DNA of 64,000 nt from Cellvibrio sp. KY-YJ-3 (lineage in GTDB: Bacteria > Pseudomonadota > Gammaproteobacteria > Pseudomonadales > Cellvibrionaceae). Within the stretch, counting starts at the first letter, position 1; the number at the start of each line of letters is the position of its first letter. The notes under the pieces were generated by a model. The model searched no databases. It saw only the letters and a list, made by a program, of their open reading frames with translations, and was not told the DNA's origin. The DNA lies in the NCBI RefSeq assembly GCF_008806955.1, contig NZ_CP031727.1:434001-498000 (forward strand), given 5' to 3'. This document shows, in pieces, positions 38,787 through 47,610 of this stretch. The position numbers and the translations under genes are program-made.

Positions 38787-41700
38787 TTAGAATTGCGCGC
38801 GCAGACTTAACGCATAACGTCTGTCAGTGACAAAGTTCAAACCATCGGTTTTATCACCTTCCTGATTCAACTGATTCATGGTTCTGGTTTCGGTATTTAA
38901 CAGGTTAGAAACTTCCAGACCCACTTTGATATTTTCATTGAGGGTGTAGAAAACCGAACCGTCCAAATAACCGGTGTCTTTAGCATATACCGGAGCAAAC
39001 CAGTCACTGTCACGACGAGTAATCAAATATTCCGAACGCCAGTTGTAGGCCAGACGCGCCGAAATACTTTCATACTCGTACATACCGGTGATATTGAAGG
39101 TATTTTCTGAATAGGAAGGCAGTGGCAAATCCGTAAACGAACGGAAAGTATTGCGACCATCCTGAGGCAATGGCAGGCCATCAACACCTAAACGAATATC
39201 TTCAATAACATCGATACCTTCCGAGTCATTAATATCTTGCTGATCGATATAGGTGTAGTTAAGTTGCAAGCCCAAACCGGACCACAAACCTGGCAGGGAG
39301 TCGTAGAATTGTGTGTAGGACAATTCGATACCCTGGATATCACCCGAGCCTTCATTTACCGGGCCACTGAAGCTGCCAGGCAAGGTCACACCATTATTAG
39401 TAACCGGTGCAGCAAAGGCGCGCTCACGAATAATATTGTCGAGTTTCTTGTGGAATAAACTGGCAGTTAAGGAATCCGTTTTATTGAAGTACCACTCTAA
39501 AGTGACATCAATATTGGTTGACTCCTCCGGCTCAAGGAAGGGGTTCTTCGCCTGACCCGTTAACTGAACATCAGTAACACCAATCACTTGTGTAGGATCA
39601 TTTGGATCAGTGATATCCGTTTTACTAATCTGCATCACTTTAATATTGCGCGTATCGGTAAGCGATGGGTAATAAAGCCCTTTGGACACGGCAAAACGCG
39701 CAATCAAATCATCTTGCAAACTGGCGGTCAGGTTAAATGTTGGCAGAACCGTGGAGAAATCCGTGCCCTCTACGGTGACACCTTCGCTCGAACCACCGGT
39801 TGCAAAATCCTGCACATTTTGTGGATAGAGCGTCGCATTATTTGACAGTGTTGGATAATTTTCAAAACCGGTAGAGGTCAATTGGTAATTCACTTGACGC
39901 AAACCCAAATTACCTTTTAACGGAATTGCCAAATCATCAAACGCATAATCAACGCGCACATAAGCTTCCTGACGCTCTTCATTGACAGCACCAACATGAT
40001 TAGGCGCAAACGGTGTACCGGGAATACGGTCTGCTCTTAACCATTGTGAGCCAGTGCCGTAGGGCATCCAACCATTTTCGTAACCACGCAGTGTTGTTTC
40101 AACCAGATCTTCCACACTGGACATTTTGGCAAACCAGAATTCATTGGTATCGCCATTAATGCCTGCGCCGCGATAGAAATTATCAAATGTCACTTTTTCA
40201 AATTCGGTTGGGCTCTGGGATAAATCGGCACTGGTTCCGGAGAAGCCTGGGCCACCGGCACACCAACCACAACCACCCACTACACCCCAGTTGGAATATT
40301 CGGTGTCACGCACCACAAGATCTTTATCCGCATAATAAACACCCGCTTTAACACCGGTGATCCAGTTGTCATCTATCTCATAGGTAACGTCTGCCGAATA
40401 GGCATCCATTTTTGCATCGTTATCAACGTTTTGCTCTAACAGCGAACGGATAAAATTGGTATTGGTCGCAGCGGCACCGTTGGTGTTTGGATTTCTTACC
40501 GACGGACTGAGGTATTCAATACTTGGATTTGAACCGCGCAGATCCACATAGAATCTTGAACCGGTTGATTGCGACATAAAACTATTGTTTACAACCGTAT
40601 TGGAAGAATCAACACGCTGAACATCAAGATCGATGGTCAGATTATCCATCGGACGCAGTTTCAGATTAAAACTCGCATCTTCCACCGAGTTATCGGTGTC
40701 ATTGAAGCGAGTGTTGTACCACAACAAACCTGAATCCAACGCGCCAGCCTTGAAGAAACCATCTTCAATCACTGTCGGAAAATCTGCATCATCAGGATTG
40801 GTTGAAAGATTAATCGCCGTGTTACCACCGATCACAAAACCCTGCTCATAGGGTGAATAAACCACATATTCGCGTGTAATTAATTCGGCTTCGGCTTTAA
40901 TGTATTCCACTGTGGCAACAATGGTTTCATCGGCATTTTGCCACTGCAACGAGCTGCCGAAACCTTCGCGGGTACGATCATTATTGGCAGTGCGAATGGA
41001 AATAACCCCAGGCATATACACCTGTTGATCTTCATAACCGTTGAGTGGTGCACCATCGGCATCTGCACCGGGGCCGCGCGAATAATAGTTACCTACACCT
41101 ATACCATCGCCGCGTGTTTCAAGTTCAGATTGAATAGCGCTGACCAAGAAACCAAATTCACCAGCACCGGTTTCCCAGCGATCACTAAATAATGCGGAAG
41201 CAACCGGTGTTACTGTCTCGCGCATATCACCATAAGAGGCTTTTGCACTTGCGGCTAATACGCGCCCTTCGGAATCAAATGGCTTACGCGTAACCAAATT
41301 TACTGTACCGGCAATACCACCCGAAATACGGTCAGCGGTTTGGTTTTTTACAACCTCTACCGCGCCCAACAATTCCGGTGGAATATCCTCAAAATTTAAA
41401 GTACCCCAGGGATTTGCACTGAATGCATCGCGGCCATTTATTTCACTGCGCACGCGATCCAAACCACGCACCAATACCCCGGTACCTTCATCGGCAAAGT
41501 GATTTGGATCTTCCGACGAGGCAAAGCGCTCGATAGTAACGCCCGGAACACGCTGCAAGGCTTCCGTTACTGATTTATCAGGCAATGCGCCAATATCTGT
41601 AGCGGTAATAGCATCAATTACCGTATCGGAATTTCTTTTTAAATCCTGCGCATTCTGAATACTATTTCTCATGCCCGTAACCACAACCTCTTCCACGTCA

Positions 41701-41825
41701 GCCGTGGCAGCGTTATTGGTTTGCGCAAACGACGGCACACTAAGTGCCATAATCGATGCTGCAAGCAGTGAGTGTTTGAAGTGAGTGCCTGACATTGCTG
41801 CCACACCTTTTTTGCTGTTAAACAT
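38787..41825 (-). CDS. Second TonB-dependent receptor of oligosaccharide-uptake type
   Basis: A 1012-residue outer-membrane receptor. Start at 41825 (MFNSKKGVAAMSGTHFKHS) with GGGG upstream; a frame to 41960 adds 45 residues ahead of the signal peptide. TonB-box region VEEVVVTGMRNS, plug with GALPDKSVTEALQRVPGV, VLVRGLDRVRSEINGRDAFS and GGIAGTVNLVTRKPF; the C-terminus is ALSLRAQF with the terminal phenylalanine. It heads the receptor-halogenase cluster, downstream of the AraC gene. Its substrate is not known; halogenase-linked receptors of this kind may import large or glycosylated molecules. Confidence 0.92.
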   Translation of the reverse strand: MFNSKKGVAAMSGTHFKHSLLAASIMALSVPSFAQTNNAATADVEEVVVTGMRNSIQNAQDLKRNSDTVIDAITATDIGALPDKSVTEALQRVPGVTIERFASSEDPNHFADEGTGVLVRGLDRVRSEINGRDAFSANPWGTLNFEDIPPELLGAVEVVKNQTADRISGGIAGTVNLVTRKPFDSEGRVLAASAKASYGDMRETVTPVASALFSDRWETGAGEFGFLVSAIQSELETRGDGIGVGNYYSRGPGADADGAPLNGYEDQQVYMPGVISIRTANNDRTREGFGSSLQWQNADETIVATVEYIKAEAELITREYVVYSPYEQGFVIGGNTAINLSTNPDDADFPTVIEDGFFKAGALDSGLLWYNTRFNDTDNSVEDASFNLKLRPMDNLTIDLDVQRVDSSNTVVNNSFMSQSTGSRFYVDLRGSNPSIEYLSPSVRNPNTNGAAATNTNFIRSLLEQNVDNDAKMDAYSADVTYEIDDNWITGVKAGVYYADKDLVVRDTEYSNWGVVGGCGWCAGGPGFSGTSADLSQSPTEFEKVTFDNFYRGAGINGDTNEFWFAKMSSVEDLVETTLRGYENGWMPYGTGSQWLRADRIPGTPFAPNHVGAVNEERQEAYVRVDYAFDDLAIPLKGNLGLRQVNYQLTSTGFENYPTLSNNATLYPQNVQDFATGGSSEGVTVEGTDFSTVLPTFNLTASLQDDLIARFAVSKGLYYPSLTDTRNIKVMQISKTDITDPNDPTQVIGVTDVQLTGQAKNPFLEPEESTNIDVTLEWYFNKTDSLTASLFHKKLDNIIRERAFAAPVTNNGVTLPGSFSGPVNEGSGDIQGIELSYTQFYDSLPGLWSGLGLQLNYTYIDQQDINDSEGIDVIEDIRLGVDGLPLPQDGRNTFRSFTDLPLPSYSENTFNITGMYEYESISARLAYNWRSEYLITRRDSDWFAPVYAKDTGYLDGSVFYTLNENIKVGLEVSNLLNTETRTMNQLNQEGDKTDGLNFVTDRRYALSLRAQF

Positions 41826-42125
41826 AAGTAACCCCTTTAGTTTTTTTCTCTCGCAAAAATACCGACACTTATAAAGGACTAACACTTTATAAACCCGATG
41901 ACTTTCCCCATTTGCACTCGCGGCCCTGTCAATGTTTGTGCGAGATTTATCGACAAACAAAAAAGCGGCCTTATTTTTTCGTTAAAGCGCAAATTCCGAC
42001 GCTAACATTCTGTTTTTTTAAGTGCCACAGCAAAACCAAAGTCGTACTGTCACTACTAAAAGTCGAACGTCAGCAAATTCTAAAAGAGTTACTTAAGCGC
42101 AGCGTTATTGAGTGCCTGCAAGCTG
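41826..42125. other. 300-bp upstream region of the second TonB receptor
   Basis: Holds the AraC-type direct repeat at 42030-42071 and, near 41867-41893, a second pair of repeated TTTATAA(A)GTGT sequences. No gene is seen. Confidence 0.5.
42030..42071 (-). promoter_or_regulatory. AraC-type direct repeat upstream of the second TonB receptor
   Basis: AAAGTCG(T/A)AC occurs twice in the same direction (42038-42047 and 42059-42068), with the heptamers 21 bp apart, two helix turns, the spacing of AraC-family binding sites. The first copy is preceded by GCAAAACC, as in the sister copy at 32888-32906. The adjacent AraC gene is the natural candidate regulator. Confidence 0.5.
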
Positions 42126-42929
42126 TTAGCGGCAGTGCTGTTGCCGATAAATGCTAGGCGTTACGCCCACCGCTTTTTTAAATGCCTGGTTAAAAACAGA
42201 TTTACTGTTAAAACCACAACTTTTCATAATTTCGCAAATCGGTTTATCCTGCAGTGTCGGGTCAGCTAGACGTTTTTTGGCTTCCAACACACGATAATTA
42301 CTGATCAGTTCAAAAAAATTCATCTGCAATTCATTATTAATGGTTCCGGACAACAGCTTGGGCGATACATTTAATTTAATCGCCAAACGCTCTACGGTGA
42401 TGTGCGGTTCCAAATACGGTTTTTGCAATAGCATAAATTCCGTTAACTTTTCTGCCAGCTGCGGCTGAACTTCCACAAGCACCTCACTGGCAAGACTCTG
42501 TGCATCCTGCACTTGCCCCAATTGTTCAGACTGCTGTTGCGCAGGGTTGTCATGGATAAAAAATGGTCGCGCATTAGCTCTGAATGGTGAAAAAAAATCG
42601 GCGCGAACTCGATCATCATGATTGATTGCCATTTTTTTATGGCGCCCCAGCAGGCGCGGCCCAAACAGAAAAAAAACACAGCCGACCATAAATAAAATAT
42701 TGTTCACCACCAGCAGCAAAGCGGCATCTATTGCTATATCCCAATGCAATAGCGACGCAAGCATGCGCACAAGGCCAACCAAAAAAAACAATACCAGGCA
42801 GAACAGATACACGTGGCGCAATGCGCTTTGCTGTGGGCGCGCTATTAACAAACACACCAATATCAATACCAGTGCACTGCTCATTAGCAGCGACAGATCT
42901 TTTATTGCCAGGAGTGCTACTTCAACCAT
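42126..42929 (-). CDS. Membrane-anchored AraC-family transcriptional regulator
   Basis: 267 residues. The N-terminal part (1-95) has three hydrophobic segments (ALVLILVCLLIA, VYLFCLVLFFLVGLV, NILFMVGCVFFLFG); the C-terminal 100 residues are an AraC DNA-binding domain with VERLAIKLNVSPKLLSGTIN and CGFNSKSVFNQAFKKAVGVTPSIYR. It reads in the same direction as the receptor gene downstream. A membrane-bound activator suggests it senses a signal in or across the inner membrane. It likely binds the direct repeat at 42030-42071. Confidence 0.85.
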   Translation of the reverse strand: MVEVALLAIKDLSLLMSSALVLILVCLLIARPQQSALRHVYLFCLVLFFLVGLVRMLASLLHWDIAIDAALLLVVNNILFMVGCVFFLFGPRLLGRHKKMAINHDDRVRADFFSPFRANARPFFIHDNPAQQQSEQLGQVQDAQSLASEVLVEVQPQLAEKLTEFMLLQKPYLEPHITVERLAIKLNVSPKLLSGTINNELQMNFFELISNYRVLEAKKRLADPTLQDKPICEIMKSCGFNSKSVFNQAFKKAVGVTPSIYRQQHCR

Positions 42930-43135
42930 ATCAGTCTACCCATAGGCACATTGAGTCGTGACGCATTGGAGTTATGACGATGGGTATTGTCATATCTATC
43001 GCCCACTCGGGCGCACTCCGTTAATTATTCTTTGTCTCCTGCGCGATATTCACTGCCTCCGGCATGGTGAACTTAACCGCGAAAGGACAACGTTGTCAAA
43101 CAAATTTACAATTATTCCCTCTGAATTATCTTGCG

Positions 43136-45544
43136 CTAGGGAATTAACAGGGAATTAAGAATTTTTTCAGCGGAAAAAACCAATGCGATTATCATTTCCT
43201 GTTCTATCTGCGATGCGGCTAACAACTTTTTTTGCAATTTTTGTTGCTCGCCCGCTGCCAATGTTTTACTGGTTAAACGCTGCTCCAACAGTGCAGCAGT
43301 AAGATCCACCAACCCATAGGTTTTTTCCGCAAACAGCATCAGTTCCGGATGCTGTTTTAATAGCGGCATAAGTCGCGCGCGATTCACTGACCAACGCTGT
43401 AATTGCGCTTGTAGCAACGCATAATCCTCACCCGCTACCGGGTTCATCAACCAGCGTGTCAGGCGCATATTAAATTGCCGCAGAGATTCGTTTTCAACCG
43501 GTAATGCATCCACAAGACGATTCAGTGGATCTGCCTTGGAATAGCTTTCATTGGCCGATTTTTCATGTTGCCGGTGGTAGTAATAAGCCGGCTGCAACAG
43601 TTCAATAAATGTCAGCGCGGGTGTAATTGCCTCGGTTCCAAATAATCGCTGCAGCGCTTGCTCGGTTTGCTTTCGATGCAACAAGCCTGTGGATTTTTCT
43701 GCCCAGTGGGCGACACTATTCATACGCACATACATTGCATTTTCATCTTGCAATTCCTGCGCCGACCAGAGGCGTTCGGCCACAACAAATGCGCGCGGCC
43801 AGAGCCGCAGGTCGATTGACTGCTCATCCACAATTTCTGCCCACAATGCCGCTTCGCCACCCAGAATTAATTTATGCTCCTGTGCACCGAGCGGAGTCAT
43901 TTTTTGCAATGCGGTTATCAATTGTAGTGCAATTTTTTTACCGCTCACCGGGTAAGGTGCGTTGCCTACTATTGCCCTGCCCTGCAATTCATCGCCCTTA
44001 AATTGCACGCGAAACTCTACCGGTCCCATCCAGGTATCCAGCGAAAACACGGCGGCACTTTTTGTCAATTTCTGAATCTTCACTGCACGACGCGACTTAC
44101 CGGAAAAATCGATAAAACCCTCGCGCTCATTAAGCAGTGTGAAACTACCAGTAACCGGATTGCCGCGTTTGCGTGGCAAGGAAAATGACCAGCTGGCAAT
44201 TTCTTCGCGCGCACTGTTGTTTTCGATCAGCGCAAGATTTTTATTGGTGTAAGGCGGCGGAGGCAAAGGATCATTGCGATAGTGATAAGCCGCGGATTGC
44301 GGCTGATCCAGATAATAACCCGTGGATAAAATCGCCTGAAAACCTGCCTCCACGGATTCGCTTACCGCATCCGGCCCACGCCAGGATTGAATCACTATGT
44401 CCTTGGGTAAAGTTTTGTGTTGTATTTCATCCCAGCCAATCATTTTGCGCTGGTGTTTGTGCAAAATGGTTTGCACCCGCTGATTAAAATAGGCCTGCAG
44501 CGCATAGCTATTTTTTAAATTGTTGGCCTGCATAAAGGCTTGAATGTCGGCGTTGTTATTCCAATGTTCCGGGTCTACCTCATCGCCGCCAATATGCAGG
44601 TATTCAAATGGAAATATGGCTTTGGCTTCTGCCACCAGTGCATCAACAAATTCATACGCCTTTTCATTGGCCGGATTGAGCGTGGGTTTATGCACGCCCC
44701 AACGATATTCCATCGCATAGGGGCCGGGTGCGGACATTAATTCCGGGTAGGCAACGGCAATAGCGCTGGCGTGCCCCGGCACATCAATTTCCGGCAATAC
44801 CTGAATGCCGCGCGCTTGTGCATAGGCCACGACCTCACGCATTTGTTTACGCGTATAAAACTGACCGTCCGACGCGAGCTGTTGTAATTTTGGATAGCGT
44901 TTGGATTCAAAGCGCCAGCCTTGGTCATCGGTTAAATGCCAGTGAAAAATATTGTATTTGGCCGCAGCCATCGCATCGATTTGTCGTTTGATCGTCTCTA
45001 CCGAGAAAAAATGGCGCGAAGTATCGAGTAACAAGCCGCGCCATTTAAAACGTGGGAAATCGTTAATGCTGACCTGTGGAATTTGAATCGTTTTTTCGCT
45101 TACACCCATTAACTGCAACAGGGTTTCCAAACCGCGCAGCACACCCAGATTTTGATTGGCACTGAGGTAGATTTTTTTATTATCGACCACCAACTGGTAG
45201 GACTCGTCCCATTCACTCATGCGTGGGGACATAGTGCGCGAATCTTTAATCGTGATAACCAATGTTGCTTTGGCGGCGGTGCTTTTTTTCCAGCGCAGTT
45301 TAATGCCGGTTTGTTGATAGCTGCGCTGTGCAAAACGCTTCAGTGCGTTGTTTAATTCAGCCGTAGATTTTCCGTCGATGGCAATCAACCAGTCACTGCC
45401 AAGCTGCAACTGCGGTTCACCTGCCGCCGGTATCAATTGTTGTGGATAAGGCATAAGCGGCAGCGACGGCGCATTGGCTACCGCCGCTAACGATGCCATC
45501 GTCGACAATATAAAACCAAAAACAAATAACAGCACACGGAACAT
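43136..45544 (-). CDS. GH20 beta-N-acetylhexosaminidase
   Basis: 802 residues with a signal peptide (cleavage near AVANA). GH20b N-terminal domain, then the barrel with LLLDTSRHFF, HWHLTDDQGWR, PEIDVPGHASA and the catalytic pair D321-E322 in LHIGGDEVDPEHW, used for substrate-assisted hydrolysis of GlcNAc or GalNAc ends. A 150-residue beta insert after the glutamate region and a C-terminal helical part follow. Last gene of the D-amino-acid operon (16 bp after RidA), so it may free amino sugars from chitin or peptidoglycan fragments. Confidence 0.92.
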   Translation of the reverse strand: MFRVLLFVFGFILSTMASLAAVANAPSLPLMPYPQQLIPAAGEPQLQLGSDWLIAIDGKSTAELNNALKRFAQRSYQQTGIKLRWKKSTAAKATLVITIKDSRTMSPRMSEWDESYQLVVDNKKIYLSANQNLGVLRGLETLLQLMGVSEKTIQIPQVSINDFPRFKWRGLLLDTSRHFFSVETIKRQIDAMAAAKYNIFHWHLTDDQGWRFESKRYPKLQQLASDGQFYTRKQMREVVAYAQARGIQVLPEIDVPGHASAIAVAYPELMSAPGPYAMEYRWGVHKPTLNPANEKAYEFVDALVAEAKAIFPFEYLHIGGDEVDPEHWNNNADIQAFMQANNLKNSYALQAYFNQRVQTILHKHQRKMIGWDEIQHKTLPKDIVIQSWRGPDAVSESVEAGFQAILSTGYYLDQPQSAAYHYRNDPLPPPPYTNKNLALIENNSAREEIASWSFSLPRKRGNPVTGSFTLLNEREGFIDFSGKSRRAVKIQKLTKSAAVFSLDTWMGPVEFRVQFKGDELQGRAIVGNAPYPVSGKKIALQLITALQKMTPLGAQEHKLILGGEAALWAEIVDEQSIDLRLWPRAFVVAERLWSAQELQDENAMYVRMNSVAHWAEKSTGLLHRKQTEQALQRLFGTEAITPALTFIELLQPAYYYHRQHEKSANESYSKADPLNRLVDALPVENESLRQFNMRLTRWLMNPVAGEDYALLQAQLQRWSVNRARLMPLLKQHPELMLFAEKTYGLVDLTAALLEQRLTSKTLAAGEQQKLQKKLLAASQIEQEMIIALVFSAEKILNSLLIP

Positions 45545-45560
45545 AAATTATTAACTCTTA

Positions 45561-45956
45561 TTATGTAGAGGACTTTTTATAGGCAACGCAATCTACTTCT
45601 ACTTTGCAATCCACCACCATGCTGGACACCACGCAGGCGCGCGCCGGTGGGTTTGCGCCAAAATATTCCATAAACACGCGATTGAAGGACATAAAGTCGC
45701 GCGGATCATCAAGCCAGACACCGCAGCGCACAACATCTTCAGGGCCATAACCGGCTTCGGCTAAAATCGCGAGCACATTGTTAATGGCTTGATGGGATTG
45801 CGCCACAATGCCGCCCTCGATTATTTCACCATTTACCATGGGCACTTGTCCGGAAACGTAGAGCCAACCATCGGCTTGCACTGCCCGTGCAAACGGCAAA
45901 TGCTGCCCACCGGTTCCTTTACCACCTTCAACACCGTAACGTTTTATTGCTGACAT
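45561..45956 (-). CDS. RidA/YjgF-family deaminase
   Basis: 131 residues. RidA proteins hydrolyse reactive enamine/imine products of PLP-dependent deaminases, which fits the D-amino acid deaminase encoded upstream. Visible are GQHLPFARAV, YVSGQVPM, the conserved arginine in NPPARACVVSS and the VEVDCVAY end. The start ATG at 45956 has GGAAAA upstream; a GTG at 45968 would add four residues. It lies between the N-acyl-D-amino acid deacylase and the GH20 gene, behind a palindromic repeat element. Confidence 0.88.
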   Translation of the reverse strand: MSAIKRYGVEGGKGTGGQHLPFARAVQADGWLYVSGQVPMVNGEIIEGGIVAQSHQAINNVLAILAEAGYGPEDVVRCGVWLDDPRDFMSFNRVFMEYFGANPPARACVVSSMVVDCKVEVDCVAYKKSST

Positions 45957-45986
45957 TTTATTTTCCACTGTTTAAATCATCGTTTG

Positions 45987-46092
45987 GATAAAGCCTGATA
46001 TTCACTCGGAGACACGCCGTGAATACATCCCTGTAGGCTCGTCGTCGACATCCATGTCTCCGACGGTCTCCGAGCAAATATCAGACTTTATC
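45987..46092. repeat. Palindromic intergenic element, copy 1
   Basis: 106 bp in the gap between the N-acyl-D-amino acid deacylase and RidA genes. Outer arms 45987-46013 and 46066-46092 (27 nt each) are complementary apart from a few mismatches. Between them lie the core TGAATACATCCCTGTAG (46020-46036), itself able to form TACA-TCCC-TGTA, and an inner hairpin CGTCG...CGACG (46040-46065). The same layout and 17-nt core, in opposite orientation and with unrelated arms, recurs at 63201-63306. Confidence 0.85.
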
Positions 46093-46126
46093 TTGCAAGG
46101 TCATCGCATAATTTCTATTTGCAAAA

Positions 46127-47593
46127 TCAATAAAACCCGATCCGTAAATCCCGCTGCTTTTCCAAGAACTTTCCTGCGCGTTTTCCAGTAATTTTTTTAT
46201 TGCTGTAGGTCAACACTCCATTGACCCACACTGCCTCTATGCCTTCGGCTAATTGTTGTGGCTGCTCGAAAGTGGCGGCGTCTTTTACGGTATTGGGATT
46301 AAAAACAACCAGATCGGCGGCGGCGCCAATTTCAATGCGACCACGATCATCCAGACCAAAACGATCTGCCGACATACGTGTCATTTTGCGCACCGCTTCA
46401 GCCAACTCGAATAATTGTAAATCGCGACTGTAATGCCCGAGCACGCGGGGAAATGCGCCCCATAAACGGGGGTGCGGCAATGGGTCTACCGGCAAACCAT
46501 CGGAGCCGATCATGGTGAGTGGATGGGCGAGAATTTTTTGTACATCCTGCTCACTCATGCCGTAATAAACTGCACCAGCGGGCTGTAATTTTTTAGCCGC
46601 GTCGAGCAAATCCAGTTGCCATTGCTGTGCGATATCCGCTAATTTTTTTCCGCCCTGCTCGGGGTGCGGTTTGCTCCAGGTGATGACTATGTCAAAGTCG
46701 CTGGTGACTTGTTGTAAATCTAAAGTGGATGAACTGGCACTGTAGGGATAACAGTCACAACCAATGGGGTGTGTGGTAGCCGCCTGTGTAATTTTTTGTA
46801 GCACCTCACCGCTGCGCCCCCAATTACCGGCACCCGCACATTTCAAATGGGACACAATAACCGGTGCCTGCGCGTGCTCGCCAATGTCAAAGGCTTCCTC
46901 GAGAGCGGCGATTATTTCGTCAAACTCGGTGCGCAAATGTGTGGTGTAAATAGCGCCCGCCGCGTTTAATTCCTGCGCCAGTTGTTTTACTTCCTCCGTG
47001 CTGCTGGAAAACGCTGATGCGTAAGCCAAACCGGAAGACAAACCCAACGCCCCCTCCGCCAGAGCCGTGCGCAGCTGCAATCGCATCGCTGCAATTTCAT
47101 AATCCGTGGCGCTGCGATCCAACCGATCCATATGATTATTGCGCAGTGCTGTGTGACCGATTAACGCTGCCACATTGACGGCAGGCACAGTTTTATTAAC
47201 CGCTTGTTTATAGGTGGCGAGATCAGGAAAACAAAAATCTTCTTTGCTGCCGAGCAAATTCATCGGGTCAGGCAAATTATTTTTTAAGGTGACCGGGCTG
47301 GCACTAATGCCACAGTTGCCCACTATCACGGTAGTAATGCCCTGGGAAATTTTGGGCAACATATTGGGCGTGCGAATCACTTGAATATCGTCGTGGGTGT
47401 GCACATCGATAAAACCCGGTGCCAAGACCCAACCCTGGGCATCAAAACGCTGGTGAGATTCGGCATTGGCAAGGTCACCGAGCGCGGCGATTTTTCCATT
47501 GTGAATTGCCAAATCACCGCGCACCGCGCTAGCGCCTGAACCATCCAGAATAAGCGCGTTGTAAATGACACAATCGAATTTCACCGCCTGCAT
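46127..47593 (-). CDS. N-acyl-D-amino acid deacylase (amidohydrolase 3 family)
   Basis: 488 residues. Metal motif HTHDD (65-69), bridging cysteine C94 in VGNCGIS, and late HLRTE, VSHLKCAG and SDGLPVD motifs. These zinc enzymes cut the acyl group off N-acyl-D-amino acids. 17 bp separate it from the upstream RpiR gene. With the D-amino acid deaminase and RidA it gives a path from N-acyl-D-amino acids to 2-oxo acids. Exact substrate side chain unknown. Confidence 0.9.
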   Translation of the reverse strand: MQAVKFDCVIYNALILDGSGASAVRGDLAIHNGKIAALGDLANAESHQRFDAQGWVLAPGFIDVHTHDDIQVIRTPNMLPKISQGITTVIVGNCGISASPVTLKNNLPDPMNLLGSKEDFCFPDLATYKQAVNKTVPAVNVAALIGHTALRNNHMDRLDRSATDYEIAAMRLQLRTALAEGALGLSSGLAYASAFSSSTEEVKQLAQELNAAGAIYTTHLRTEFDEIIAALEEAFDIGEHAQAPVIVSHLKCAGAGNWGRSGEVLQKITQAATTHPIGCDCYPYSASSSTLDLQQVTSDFDIVITWSKPHPEQGGKKLADIAQQWQLDLLDAAKKLQPAGAVYYGMSEQDVQKILAHPLTMIGSDGLPVDPLPHPRLWGAFPRVLGHYSRDLQLFELAEAVRKMTRMSADRFGLDDRGRIEIGAAADLVVFNPNTVKDAATFEQPQQLAEGIEAVWVNGVLTYSNKKITGKRAGKFLEKQRDLRIGFY

Positions 47594-47610
47594 TATTCGC
47601 TTCCCTTGGT

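Noticed and set aside
41867-41893. TTTATAA(A)GTGT repeat pair as a second AraC site
   Set aside because: AT-rich, and close to the receptor ribosome site; cannot be separated from promoter-like composition.
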